From the NCBI RefSeq assembly GCF_003688625.1, contig NZ_RCWY01000001.1, positions 372,001 to 436,000 of the forward strand: DNA of 64,000 nt. The letters run 5' to 3'. Below are positions 16,912-26,614 of this stretch, in pieces (position 1 is the stretch's first letter; each line of letters starts with the position of its first letter). The notes beneath the pieces are model-generated. The model was not told where the DNA came from. It worked only from the letters and a program-made list of their open reading frames with translations, and did not search any database. Source of the stretch: Sphingomonas sp. PP-CE-3A-406 (GTDB taxonomy: Bacteria > Pseudomonadota > Alphaproteobacteria > Sphingomonadales > Sphingomonadaceae). A program made the translations under genes and the position numbers.

Positions 16912-18990
16912 TCACCGCGCCTTGAAGCGGATCGCCTCGCCACCACCAGGGGCGAGTGGCAGGGTCAAGGTGTCGCCCTTGCGGACGGTCTTCGTCTCGA
17001 TCGTGATCGCGTGGCGTGCATCGGTCTTGTAGTCCGCGTTCGGACCGTCGCGGTAAATCTGCGCGGTGTAGCTCTTGCCGGCTTCGAGGAAATCGAGTGC
17101 GACCGTCAGCGTGCGCGGGTTCTCGTCGGTGACGCTGCCGAGATACCAGTCGTTCGACTTGCGGTCCTTCCGCGCGAAGGTGACGTAGTCGCCGACTTCG
17201 CCGTTCAGCACGCGCGTGTCGGACCAGTCGGTCGGCACGTCCTTGATGAACTGGAACGCAGCCGGATACTTCGCATAGTTTTCGGGTGTATCCGCGGCCA
17301 TCACGACCGGCGAGTACAGCACGACGTACAGCGCAAGCTGCTTGGCGATCGTCGACAGGATGTCGCTGTTGTCCGACCCCTTGAGGCTTAGCACGCCGGG
17401 CGTGAAGTCCATCGGCCCTTCGAGCATCCGCGTGAAGGCGAGGTTGGCTTCGTGCTCGGGCGGGTTCTTGCCGGCCCAGCTGTTATATTCCATCCCGCGC
17501 GAGCCTTCGCGTGCGATCCAGTTGGGATAGGTGCGGCGCAGGCCGGTGTCCTTGACCGGCTCGTGGCTGTCGATCGCCACCTTGTACTTAGCGGCCGTCG
17601 TGACGACGCGGGTATAGTGGTTCACCATCCACTGGCCCTCGTGCCATTCGCGGTGCTGCGAGCCGTCGGGATCGACGCGTTCGATCTGGCCGGCGTCGGT
17701 GACGTACCCCGTCTTGACCGCGGGGATGCCGTGATCGCGCGCATACCCGAACGACCGGTCGAGCTGGCTGTCGTAATGGCTCGCCGAGCCACCGGTCTCG
17801 TTATGGCCGATCAGGTACACGCCCTTGGCCTTCGCGTATTTGGCGAGGACGTTCGCGTCGAAATCGGGGGTCGGCGTGTCGAACTGCATCGCGTTGCCGT
17901 CACCGAACCAGTCACCGTCCCAGCCGACGTTCCAGCCCTCAACCAGAACACCCGGGATCTTGTTGGCGCTGGCGAAGTCGATGTAGCTCTTCACGTGCGC
18001 GGTGGTCGCGCCGTGCTGCGGACCGGTCGCCCAGCTCCATTTGCCCGTGATCATGTTCCACCACACGCCGACGAACTTGCCGGGCTTGACCCAGCTGACG
18101 TCGCCGAGTTTGTTCGGCTCATTTAGGTTGAGTTCGAGGTGGCTCATGTAGAGGCCAGGCGCATCGTCCGACAGGATCAGCGTGCGCCACGGCGTCGCGA
18201 ACGGCCCGGTCCGCGTAACCTTCGGCGCGCCGGCACCAGGCGTGAGGACCGCCTTCAATGTGTTGCCCTCTACCTTGGCGACGTTCATCCCGGCATAGTC
18301 GGTCAGCGCCGCCTCGTGCAGCGCAACGTGCGTGCCGCTGGCGAGCTTCATCGTGATCGGCGTCGCGGCAGTGCCGACTCCGGTTAGCGGCGTGCGGTTG
18401 TAGAGATACTCTTCACGGTTCCATTCGAACGCCGGCTTCCACCACGCGGTCGCGTCCTCGGCGAACGCGAACTGGGTCAGTTCGTCGGCAATGTTGATCG
18501 TCTTGAAGTTCGGCTGCTGCGGGAATTCGTAGCGGAAGCCGACGCCGTCGTCCTGCAGGCGGAACACGACATCGATCGCGCGCTTGAGGCGATCGGTCTC
18601 GACCAGGCGGACGCGCATCTCGGTGTGGTTGTCGCGGATCGACTTCCACTCGCCCCAGGGCTGCGTCCAGGTCGAGTCCGCCTTGGCGCGCGCGATGCTC
18701 TCGATCTTGAGGTGGCGATCGAACTTCGGCGCGTCGGTGAAAAGGAAGCCGAGGCGCGACGGGCTGACGATCAGCTCGCCTTTGCGGGTGATGCTGTAGC
18801 TCGCCTTGCCCTCGCCGTCGGTCGCGACAGTGACGACGATGCTGCCGTCGGGCGAGGTCGCGATCGCGCTCGGGATGGCGGAGGCGGGCTGCGGCTTGAT
18901 CGTCTCGTTCGAGGTCGGCGCGGGCGCGGCGTCCTGCGCGAACGCGGGGGCGGCGATCAGCGCCGCGGAGAGCAGGAGAAGGGTCTTCAT
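16912..18990 (-). CDS. Glycoside hydrolase family 97 alpha-glucosidase (SusB-like)
   Basis: The ATG at 18990 overlaps the upstream GH13 stop by 4 bases. The 692-residue product has a signal peptide (MKTLLLLSAALIAAPAFA), a large N-terminal beta domain, then a TIM barrel. The barrel contains EGWNVGWDGDW, GHNETGG, DSHEPVKDTG and MEYNSWAGK; the Glu residues in HNETGG, DSHEP and MEY match those conserved in inverting GH97 enzymes such as SusB. It is predicted to be periplasmic and to release glucose from maltooligosaccharides. It is last in the leftward operon that starts with the TonB receptor at 25306. Confidence 0.93.
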   Translation of the reverse strand: MKTLLLLSAALIAAPAFAQDAAPAPTSNETIKPQPASAIPSAIATSPDGSIVVTVATDGEGKASYSITRKGELIVSPSRLGFLFTDAPKFDRHLKIESIARAKADSTWTQPWGEWKSIRDNHTEMRVRLVETDRLKRAIDVVFRLQDDGVGFRYEFPQQPNFKTINIADELTQFAFAEDATAWWKPAFEWNREEYLYNRTPLTGVGTAATPITMKLASGTHVALHEAALTDYAGMNVAKVEGNTLKAVLTPGAGAPKVTRTGPFATPWRTLILSDDAPGLYMSHLELNLNEPNKLGDVSWVKPGKFVGVWWNMITGKWSWATGPQHGATTAHVKSYIDFASANKIPGVLVEGWNVGWDGDWFGDGNAMQFDTPTPDFDANVLAKYAKAKGVYLIGHNETGGSASHYDSQLDRSFGYARDHGIPAVKTGYVTDAGQIERVDPDGSQHREWHEGQWMVNHYTRVVTTAAKYKVAIDSHEPVKDTGLRRTYPNWIAREGSRGMEYNSWAGKNPPEHEANLAFTRMLEGPMDFTPGVLSLKGSDNSDILSTIAKQLALYVVLYSPVVMAADTPENYAKYPAAFQFIKDVPTDWSDTRVLNGEVGDYVTFARKDRKSNDWYLGSVTDENPRTLTVALDFLEAGKSYTAQIYRDGPNADYKTDARHAITIETKTVRKGDTLTLPLAPGGGEAIRFKAR

Positions 18991-20627
18991 GATCGTGCGA
19001 TCCTTTCGGCGACGAGTGCCGCGTATGAGCCGAGGGTCCAGCCCTCTACAGTGTTGACGGTATCGCGCACGCGCCAGCCGTCGGGCTGGGCAGGGCGCCA
19101 TTCGGTGGGGTCGGCGGCCATGTTGAACACGCAGAGCATGGTCTCACCGTCGGCATGACGTTCGAACGCGAGCACGCAGGACGAAACCTCGACCAGCGTC
19201 AGGTCGCCGATCGCCAGCGCGGGGCTCGCCTTGCGCAGTGCGAGCAGACGACGGGTAAAGTGGAGCAGCGAGTCCGGGTCGCCTTCCTGACGATCGACCG
19301 CGAGCGCTGCATGATCGCCGCCGACCGGCAGCCACGGCGTCGCGTTCGAGAAGCCGGCGTTGCGCGCGTCGGCGATCCACGGCATTGGCGTTCGTGCTCC
19401 GTCGCGCGACAGAGTCAGCGGCCAGTTGGCGATCGCTTCGGGATCCTGGAGCAGGTCGAACGGCACCTCGACCTGCGTCAGGCCGAGTTCCTCGCCATAA
19501 TACAGGAAGATGTTGCCGCGCAGGCAGACGAGCAGCAGCATCTTCATCCGCGCGAACGCGTCGCGGTTGCCGATGTCGACCCAACGCGAGACGGCACGGG
19601 GGGCGTCGTGGTTCTCGAACGCCCAGCTCGGCCAGCCGAGATCGGCGTCGGCAGGCCAAAGCAGGATCGCGTCCGCCACCGTCTTCGGATCGAGCGCGGA
19701 CGCGTAGAGGAAATCGAACCCATACGCGCTGTTCAGCCGGGTGTTGCCGCGCGTGAAAAGCTTCATCTCGCGATCGCTGTCCGCGCCGCCGACCTCGGCC
19801 ACGGTGAAGCGATCGCCATAGCCGTCGATCAGCCGCCGCAGTCGTTCGAGAAACAGCGGGATGTCCGGATGGCTCTGGTTGTGGACGTGCGCCTGGTAAT
19901 CGAACGGCCGCGTCTTGAGGCTGTTGTCGCTTGCCGGCGGGTTATCCGTCAGCGCCGGATCGTGCATCGTGAAGTTGATCGCATCGAGCCGGAAGCCGTC
20001 GACGCCGCGATCGAGCCAGAATTTCGCGGTGTCGACGATCTCGTCCTGCACGTCGGCGTCGTGGACGTGAAGCTGCGGCTGTTCCTTCAGGAAATTGTGC
20101 AGGTAATATTGCCGACGGCGCGCGTCCCACGTCCAGGCGGGACCACCAAAGACCGACTGCCAGTTCGACGGCGGACTGCCATCGGGCTTGGCGTCGGCCC
20201 AGACGTACCAGTTCGCCTTGGGGTTGGTGCGTGACGAGCGGCTTTCGACGAACCACGGGTGCTCGTCCGAGGTGTGGCTGTAGACCTGGTCGATGATGAT
20301 CTTCAGGCCGAGCGCGTGGGCGCGGGCGATCAGCGCGTCGAAATCGGCGAGCGTGCCGAAGATCGGGTCGACATCGCGGTAGTTCGCAACGTCATAGCCG
20401 AAATCCTTCATCGGCGATGTGAAGAAGGGAGAGAGCCAGACCGCATCGACGCCGAGGCTGGCGACATAGTCGAGATGGCGGGTGATGCCGGGCAGATCGC
20501 CGATCCCGTCGTCGTTGGAATCGGCGAAACTGCGCGGATAGATCTGGTAGATCGTCGCGCCCTTCCACCACGGGCGATCTTTGGCGTGGTGATCGGCGGT
20601 AACCGGCAACAAGGCAGTGTCAGGCAT
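18987..20627 (-). CDS. Alpha-glucosidase, GH13 family
   Basis: The ATG at 20627 overlaps the amylase stop by one base (TGATG); an in-frame TTG lies one codon earlier. The 546-residue enzyme lacks a signal peptide, so it is probably cytoplasmic. It shows the oligo-1,6-glucosidase/maltase layout: WWKGATIYQIYPRSFADSN at the N-terminus, DGFRLDAINF with the nucleophile Asp, FTVAEVGG with the acid/base Glu, and FENHDAPR with the third acidic residue. It should hydrolyse maltose and short maltodextrins taken up by the locus permease. Confidence 0.94.
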   Translation of the reverse strand: MPDTALLPVTADHHAKDRPWWKGATIYQIYPRSFADSNDDGIGDLPGITRHLDYVASLGVDAVWLSPFFTSPMKDFGYDVANYRDVDPIFGTLADFDALIARAHALGLKIIIDQVYSHTSDEHPWFVESRSSRTNPKANWYVWADAKPDGSPPSNWQSVFGGPAWTWDARRRQYYLHNFLKEQPQLHVHDADVQDEIVDTAKFWLDRGVDGFRLDAINFTMHDPALTDNPPASDNSLKTRPFDYQAHVHNQSHPDIPLFLERLRRLIDGYGDRFTVAEVGGADSDREMKLFTRGNTRLNSAYGFDFLYASALDPKTVADAILLWPADADLGWPSWAFENHDAPRAVSRWVDIGNRDAFARMKMLLLVCLRGNIFLYYGEELGLTQVEVPFDLLQDPEAIANWPLTLSRDGARTPMPWIADARNAGFSNATPWLPVGGDHAALAVDRQEGDPDSLLHFTRRLLALRKASPALAIGDLTLVEVSSCVLAFERHADGETMLCVFNMAADPTEWRPAQPDGWRVRDTVNTVEGWTLGSYAALVAERIARS

Positions 20628-22444
20628 CAACGAATCTCCGCGGCGCAGACAGCGTAGCCGAACGCAGGCAGCGTCATCATGACACTGCCGGGTGCGGCCG
20701 CGCGGGGTGCGCAGATGCCGGCGAGCGTGGTGAAACGGGTCGAGACGGTCTCGACGTGCACCGGCAGCGTGAGCGGCTTGGCCGAAGTGTTGAACGCCAG
20801 CAGGATTTCCGCGCCGGTGGTCGGATCGAAGCGCGAGACCGCGAGCAAGCCCGGCGTTTCGCTCCGGCTGCGGATCAGCGTACTACCGCGCGTCAGGGCA
20901 GGGTGCGTGATGCGGACCTTCGACAGGGCCGCGATCTCGCGAAAAAGCGGGTTCGTCTCGCCGAAGCTTTCGGTCGCGGTGGTCTTGGTCGTGCCGAGCA
21001 AGCGGTTATCGTTGTAGACCGCGACCTTCGACGCAAACATGTCCTCGCGGGCGTCCTGATCGTTGCCATCGCCGACGAAGCCCTGTTCGTCACCCGAATA
21101 GATCGTCGGCACGCCGCGCAGCGTCAGCAGCATCGCGTTCGACAGCAGAACGCGCTTGAGCACCTCGTCGTCGGACGCCTGCGGAAACGCTTTCCGCACG
21201 AACGTGGCAAAGCGGCCATCGTCGTGATTGCCGGTGAACGTCGGCAGGATCACCGCAGTGGCGGCGCCCTTCGCGTACAACACGTCGCCGTCGAGCAACG
21301 CCTCGAACGCGTCGGTCCCACGCGTACCGGCAACGGTCTCCACCACCGCCTGGCGGAACGCGAAGTCGAGCACCGCGGGCAGCTTGTCGACGATCGTGTG
21401 CTGCGCGAGGACCGCGGGGTGGATCTCGTGATCGGAGACCTCGCCGAAGATGTGGAAGTTGGGGATGCCGTTCGCCCTTGCGCGCGTCAGCATGGCTGGG
21501 ATGAACTGCGCCCAGAATTCGGGGTTCACGTGGCGCGCGGTATCGATCCGGAAGCCGTCGACCTTGAAGCGGTCGATCCACGATCCGAAGATGTCGATCA
21601 TGCCGCTGACGACGCGCGGGTTCTCGGTCATGACGTCGTCGAGACCCGAGAAGTCGCCCATCGTCGAGCTCTCGTTCGTGAAGGTCGAGTCGCCACGATT
21701 GTGGTAGTAGATCGGGTCGTTGAGCCAGGCCGGCACCTTCACCGTCCGCTCGGCGGCGGGCACGTAGGGCGTGTAGGCGTAGGTCGCAGCTGTAAGCTTG
21801 CTGAAGTTCGCCGCTGTCTCGACGCCGTCGCCGACGAACCCGCCGTTGATCGCCTTGCCGCCGAGACCGCCCTTGCGCTGGTACGGATACGCCGCGCGGT
21901 CGCGGTACGGGCAAGGCACGCCGACCGAGCATTCGCGGTACTGAATCACGTCCGCGGTGTGGTTGATGATGATGTCCATATACACCTTCATCCCGCGCGC
22001 GTGCGCGGCGTCGACGAACGCGGTCATGTCGGCGTTCGTGCCGAGATGCGGGTCGACCTGCGTGAAGTCGGTGATCCAGTAGCCGTGATAGCCAGCGGAC
22101 TGGCGGCCCGGCGAACCCTGCACGGCCTTGTTCTTGAAGACCGGCCCGAGCCAGATCGCGGTCGCGCCGAGATGCTGGATATAGTCGAGCCGCCTGGTCA
22201 GCCCCTTGAGGTCGCCGCCGTGATAGAAGCCCTTCGCCGTCGGATCATAGCCGGTCTTGAGCCGGTCGCCCGCAATCCCGCCGCGATCGTTGCTCGGATC
22301 GGCATTTTCGAACCGGTCTGGCAGGACGAAGTAGATCACCTCGTCCTGCGGCAGGCGCGCGCGATAGTCGGTTTTCGCACTTTGCGCCGTCGCAGGTATC
22401 GCGGTGGCGCACAGCAGCGCGGAGAGGATCAGCGACTTGATCAT
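20627..22444 (-). CDS. Secreted alpha-amylase/maltodextrinase, GH13 family
   Basis: The chosen ATG at 22444 gives 605 residues with a clear signal peptide (MIKSLILSALLCATAIPATAQ). Catalytic regions are DGFRIDTARHV (nucleophile Asp), HIFGEVSD (Glu) and FTGNHDDGRF (Asp). The N-terminal DEVIYFVLPDRFENADPSND and GYHGYWITDFTQVDPHLGTN match secreted amylases of Sus-like loci. It acts outside the inner membrane on maltodextrins. It is 90 bases downstream of the TonB receptor and overlaps the next GH13 gene, so it is in the same operon. Confidence 0.94.
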   Translation of the reverse strand: MIKSLILSALLCATAIPATAQSAKTDYRARLPQDEVIYFVLPDRFENADPSNDRGGIAGDRLKTGYDPTAKGFYHGGDLKGLTRRLDYIQHLGATAIWLGPVFKNKAVQGSPGRQSAGYHGYWITDFTQVDPHLGTNADMTAFVDAAHARGMKVYMDIIINHTADVIQYRECSVGVPCPYRDRAAYPYQRKGGLGGKAINGGFVGDGVETAANFSKLTAATYAYTPYVPAAERTVKVPAWLNDPIYYHNRGDSTFTNESSTMGDFSGLDDVMTENPRVVSGMIDIFGSWIDRFKVDGFRIDTARHVNPEFWAQFIPAMLTRARANGIPNFHIFGEVSDHEIHPAVLAQHTIVDKLPAVLDFAFRQAVVETVAGTRGTDAFEALLDGDVLYAKGAATAVILPTFTGNHDDGRFATFVRKAFPQASDDEVLKRVLLSNAMLLTLRGVPTIYSGDEQGFVGDGNDQDAREDMFASKVAVYNDNRLLGTTKTTATESFGETNPLFREIAALSKVRITHPALTRGSTLIRSRSETPGLLAVSRFDPTTGAEILLAFNTSAKPLTLPVHVETVSTRFTTLAGICAPRAAAPGSVMMTLPAFGYAVCAAEIR

Positions 22445-22534
22445 GGAGCGTCCTTTTGCGGGGATGTCGGTACTGCCCCATGATCGACGCACGCCTCACC
22501 CGAACCGGGGCGAAGCGCGCGGCGATCGGTCGGA

Positions 22535-25306
22535 TCAGAACTTGAAGGTCGCGCCGGCGAGGAAGCGGCGGCCGTATTTCTGATAGTCGATGATCTCGTT
22601 CGTGTTGGTGCCGTTGATCGTCGTGAACGGCTCGTTGGTCAGGTTCTGGCCCTGCACGTAGAGCGAGACGCCCTTCAGCATGCCGGTCGAGATGTCGTAG
22701 CCGAGCTGGCCGTCGATGATCATCTCGCCCGCCGCACGACGCCGAACCAGGTTCGCACCGAAGCCCGACAGCTCACCGACGAACGTCGACCGATAGCGCA
22801 GGCTGCCGCGTGCCGAGAAACCCCATTTCTCGAAATACGCTGTGCCGTTGGCAACCCAGCGCGAATAGCCCGGGATATCTTCGGCGCGACCGCCCGGGGT
22901 CGGGACGATCTCGGTCTTGGTGTACGACCCGCCACCGGTCAGCCCGAACCCGTCGAGCGCGGAGACGATCTCGCCGATCGGCAGCGTGCCCGCCAGCTCG
23001 ACGCCGTAGATGTTGCCGCCAACGCCGTTGATCGGGACGGTCGCGGTGCCGATCGTCGGAACGGCGCCGGGCGCGTTCGACGGCAGCGGATAGCCCGCGT
23101 AATCGAAGCCGGGGTTCGCGATGGTGTACACGAAGCTTTTCAGCTGCTTGTAGAAGCCCTGCACCGCCAGATACCCGCGGTTACCGAAATACTTCTCGAC
23201 CGTGACGTCGTACGAGTTCGAGCGGATCGGACGCAGATACGGGTTGCCGCCGGTGCCGGTCAGGATGCCCTGCGCCGCGTCATAGCCGTAGGCGAGCGCC
23301 ACGCGCATGTCGTCGAGACGCGGACGCTGCATCTGGCGCGCCGCGGCCGCGCGGATCACGATATCGCTGGGGAAGCGCAGCGCCAGGTTCACGCTCGGCA
23401 GGATGTCGATATACTCGGCACCGCGCGTGACCGGGATCAACCCGCCATTGGCAACGACGTTGCCCGACGACTTCTGGTTGGTGAAGACCCCCTGCACACC
23501 GGCGTTGCCGGTCAGTTCGGCCGACCCGATCGACTGTTTGATATTCGCCTGTAGGTACGACGTCATGATCCGTTCCTGGATCGAATAGCCCTTGGCGACG
23601 ACGTCGAGATTGTTGTTGTTCGACGACAGCCGGTACACGCCGGCATCGAGCAGCGCAGTCGGATCGTAGCTCAGGATCGGGCCGAGCCCCAGATACGCCA
23701 GGTTGGTCGGCTTCAGCTGATACTGCGTCGGCAACGTCTGCTCCAGCGCACCGTTCGCGAGCTGCACCAGCGCTTCGTTCGGCGTCAGCGACTTGTTGCG
23801 ATCGGTGTAGTTGAGGCCGAACTTGACGCTCGAAATCGGGCTTTCGAGCTCGCGCTCGATCTCGACGCGGTACTGCTTCAAGTCGTCGACGATGTGGCGA
23901 TCGTTGTAATAGCCGGCCTGAACGTTCGCGCCGCCCCAGCCGAGCGGATCGGTCAGCCTGATGAGGCCCGGATCGGAATAGTTGAGCGTCGGGCTGAAGG
24001 CGGTCCCGGTGCTGCCCGAGGTGAAGCCGATCGTGTCCTGCGCGCCGACGCCCTGACCATAGCCGGTCCCCGAATAGGTCTCGAGCACGGTCTCGTCGCG
24101 GGTCGTGCGCGACAGGCTCAGATCGATCTGTGCGTTCCAGCCGTCGTCGCCTTCGTAGCGGCCGTTATAGCCGAACGAATAGAGCTTGGCCTTGCGTTCG
24201 AAGCTGTCGTTGCGGACGACACCCTCGACGCCGCGGAACGATCCGTTGGTGACCAGCCCGTTGGTGACCGTCGTTACCGACGGGATCGTCGTCGCCGCGC
24301 CGAAACCGAGCGGCAGTTCGATGCCGCGCTTGATCTGGTCGTCGTTGAAATCGGAGTAGAAGCCGTCGAGCGTGGCGGTGAACTCCGGCACCGGCTTCCA
24401 TTCCACCGTGCCCTGCAACCCGAGGCGCTTCAGGTTGGTCGAGGTCACGTAGGACTTGGAGCCGCCAATGATGTCGACGGGCTGATTGTTGAAGGTGCCG
24501 GTGACTCGGTAGCCCTTGTCCTTCGAGCCCGCGTTGAGCTTGCCGATATCGGCGTAGGTGCCGCGGCCGCCGACCGATATCACGCGCTTGCCGTATTCGA
24601 TCGGGCGGATCGTGCGAAGGTCGACCGTGCCCGACAGGCCCTGGCCGATCAGCGAGGCGTTGGCGGTCTTGTAGACCAGCACCTGGTTGATGACCTCGGC
24701 GGGATACTGGTCATATTCGACCGCGCGGTTGTCGCCGGTCGACGTCTGCTCGCGACCGTTCAGCAGCGTGGTCGAGAAGTCGGGCGAGAAACCGCGGATC
24801 GAGATGCTGTTCGAACGGCCGTTGACCCGCTGCGAGGTGAGGCCGGGCAGGCGGGCAATCGACTCCGCGATCGACGCGTCGGGCAGCTTGCCGATGTCTT
24901 CCGCCGAGATCGATTCGACGACCTGGTCGCGGGATTTCTTTTCGGCGACGGCGTTTTCGAGGCTGCGGCGGAAACCGGTGACGACGATTGCGGCATCTTC
25001 AGGCGTCCCGCCCGCATCCTGCACGGCGCCCGATACGGCCTGTGCGGTCGCTTCGTTCTGCGCCGGCGTTACGTCACCGGTTAAGGCAGCGTTGTCGGCG
25101 CGGCGCTGGGCGGCACCGGGGGCCTCGTTGGGATTTGCGGCGGTCGACGAACTCGCGGCCGGGTCGGGAACCTTGGTCCCGGCGTTCACGTCCTGCGCGA
25201 ACGCGGTACCGGCGAACAAAATCGCCGCGCTGAGCGACGCGCTGCTGACCGAAAGCTTCAGGATGGCGCGTGCGGCAGTAGCCGACGCACGAGTGCGAGC
25301 CGTCAT
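22535..25306 (-). CDS. TonB-dependent receptor, maltooligosaccharide type
   Basis: The ATG at 25306 gives 923 residues. A long signal region ends near TAFAQD at about residue 38. A low-complexity linker of about 70 residues follows, then the plug (AIVVTGFRRSLENAVAEKKS, VVESISAEDIGKLPDASIAE), then a 22-strand barrel ending in GRRFLAGATFKF. The ENAVAEKKxxDxVVESISAED plug is typical of large carbohydrate-class receptors such as Caulobacter MalA. No SusD lipoprotein is encoded nearby, as expected for proteobacteria. It heads the operon with the amylase, glucosidase and GH97 genes and is divergent from a LacI regulator. Confidence 0.94.
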   Translation of the reverse strand: MTARTRASATAARAILKLSVSSASLSAAILFAGTAFAQDVNAGTKVPDPAASSSTAANPNEAPGAAQRRADNAALTGDVTPAQNEATAQAVSGAVQDAGGTPEDAAIVVTGFRRSLENAVAEKKSRDQVVESISAEDIGKLPDASIAESIARLPGLTSQRVNGRSNSISIRGFSPDFSTTLLNGREQTSTGDNRAVEYDQYPAEVINQVLVYKTANASLIGQGLSGTVDLRTIRPIEYGKRVISVGGRGTYADIGKLNAGSKDKGYRVTGTFNNQPVDIIGGSKSYVTSTNLKRLGLQGTVEWKPVPEFTATLDGFYSDFNDDQIKRGIELPLGFGAATTIPSVTTVTNGLVTNGSFRGVEGVVRNDSFERKAKLYSFGYNGRYEGDDGWNAQIDLSLSRTTRDETVLETYSGTGYGQGVGAQDTIGFTSGSTGTAFSPTLNYSDPGLIRLTDPLGWGGANVQAGYYNDRHIVDDLKQYRVEIERELESPISSVKFGLNYTDRNKSLTPNEALVQLANGALEQTLPTQYQLKPTNLAYLGLGPILSYDPTALLDAGVYRLSSNNNNLDVVAKGYSIQERIMTSYLQANIKQSIGSAELTGNAGVQGVFTNQKSSGNVVANGGLIPVTRGAEYIDILPSVNLALRFPSDIVIRAAAARQMQRPRLDDMRVALAYGYDAAQGILTGTGGNPYLRPIRSNSYDVTVEKYFGNRGYLAVQGFYKQLKSFVYTIANPGFDYAGYPLPSNAPGAVPTIGTATVPINGVGGNIYGVELAGTLPIGEIVSALDGFGLTGGGSYTKTEIVPTPGGRAEDIPGYSRWVANGTAYFEKWGFSARGSLRYRSTFVGELSGFGANLVRRRAAGEMIIDGQLGYDISTGMLKGVSLYVQGQNLTNEPFTTINGTNTNEIIDYQKYGRRFLAGATFKF

Positions 25307-25357
25307 GGTATTCCTCCCCTGGTCCCGGTTGGCGTCTTCGAGCGCATCGGGCATGTA

Positions 25358-25420
25358 ACTGTACAGTCATTGGAATTTTGTCCGGTCGAAGGGAAGCCGA
25401 CTACATACGTATTCAATACG
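25358..25420. promoter_or_regulatory. Candidate LacI-type operators in the divergent maltose promoter region
   Basis: Within the 258-base gap between the receptor and lacI-type genes lie two symmetric sites: ACTGTACAGT (25358-25367, a perfect 10-bp palindrome) and CGTATTCAATACG (25408-25420, 6-bp arms around one base), the latter overlapping ATACGTAT at 25405-25412. Which of these the neighbouring repressor binds is not known; centre-CG palindromes are usual for LacI proteins, so the ATACGTAT site is the better match. Confidence 0.4.
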
Positions 25421-25564
25421 GCCGTTGCGGACGTGTTGCCCTCGCGCCACATGTTCGATGGGGCCGGGGATGAAATGGACCGGCGTTGACGGCGCGCGCG
25501 TTCTGCGCTGTGTCTTGCCGGTACCGCCCGCCGATCGAGCGAGCACACCGAGGATGCCCGTCAC

Positions 25565-26614
25565 GTGACCGCCCAGCGAAAGCTTCATGGCAAGCCGACA
25601 TCGTTCGACATCGCGCAGCTCGCGGGCGTGTCGCAACCGACGGTGTCGCGTGCCTTGCGCGGCAGCCCCAGCGTCAACGCCGCGACCCGGCAGCGGATCG
25701 AGGCGATCGCCCGGCAACTGAACTATACCGTCGATCGCAGTGCCTCGAACCTGCGCAGCGGCACGACAAGAACGCTCGCGCTGCTGCTGTTCCGCGATCC
25801 GGCACCCGACGAGACCGTCGTGAACCCGTTCTTCCTCGGCATGCTCGGATCGATGATGGGGGCATGTGCGGAACACGGCTACGACCTCCTCGTGTCGTTC
25901 CAGCAATTCTCGAGCGACTGGCACATGGATTATGAGGACAGCCACCGCGCCGATGGTCTGATCCTGCTGGGCTACGGCGATTACGCCGATTACGAAGCGC
26001 GGCTGGTGCAACTGGTCGAGCAGGGCACGCACTTTATTCGCTGGGGATCGGTGCGGCCGGGTCAGCCGGGGCTGACGATCGGCTGCGACAACGTGGCAGG
26101 AGGCGCCGCGGCAGCGCGGCATCTGATCGAACGGGGGCGACGGCGGATCGCGTTTCTCGGCAGCGCGACCGATCATTATCCCGAGTTCAACGATCGCTAC
26201 AGGGGCTATGCCGCGGCGCTTGGCGAGCATGGGCTGACGGTCGATCCGCGGCTTCAGGTCGAGGCGATCTCGACCGAGGACGACGGTACGCGGGCGGCGC
26301 GCGAACTCCTTCAACGCGGCATCGCGTTCGATGCGATCGTCGCGGCCAGCGACCTGATCGCGCTGGCGGCGATGCGCGTGCTGGCGGGGGCGGGACTGAA
26401 CGTGCCCTACGACGTCGCGATCGTCGGGTTCGACGATATCCCCGCCGCCAGCCTCGCCAACCCGCCGCTCACCACGGTCGCACAGGATACCGCGCTCGCC
26501 GGCCGCCGGCTGGTCGAGATGCTGCTCGCGCGGATCGGCGATCGTCCGGTCGCCAGCACCGTGTTGCCGACCCAACTCGTGATCCGGCGCTCGTCGGGCG
26601 AAGGACCCAACTGA
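25565..26614 (+). CDS. LacI family transcriptional regulator of the maltose locus
   Basis: The GTG at 25565 is preceded by GAGG and gives 349 residues. The N-terminal helix-turn-helix and hinge read TSFDIAQLAGVSQPTVSRAL and LNYTVDRSASNLRSG. The periplasmic-binding-protein-like effector domain follows, with GCDNVAGGAAAARHLIERGR and the conserved AIVGFDDIPAASLANPPLTT. It lies directly before the permease gene (start 0 bases after its stop) and diverges from the receptor-amylase operon, so it probably represses both until a maltooligosaccharide binds. The upstream 258 bases carry candidate operators. Confidence 0.93.
   Translation: MTAQRKLHGKPTSFDIAQLAGVSQPTVSRALRGSPSVNAATRQRIEAIARQLNYTVDRSASNLRSGTTRTLALLLFRDPAPDETVVNPFFLGMLGSMMGACAEHGYDLLVSFQQFSSDWHMDYEDSHRADGLILLGYGDYADYEARLVQLVEQGTHFIRWGSVRPGQPGLTIGCDNVAGGAAAARHLIERGRRRIAFLGSATDHYPEFNDRYRGYAAALGEHGLTVDPRLQVEAISTEDDGTRAARELLQRGIAFDAIVAASDLIALAAMRVLAGAGLNVPYDVAIVGFDDIPAASLANPPLTTVAQDTALAGRRLVEMLLARIGDRPVASTVLPTQLVIRRSSGEGPN

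Noticed and set aside
20756..22483. A 575-codon open frame opposite the secreted alpha-amylase
   Set aside because: The amylase shows all catalytic motifs in its own frame; the antisense product has none.
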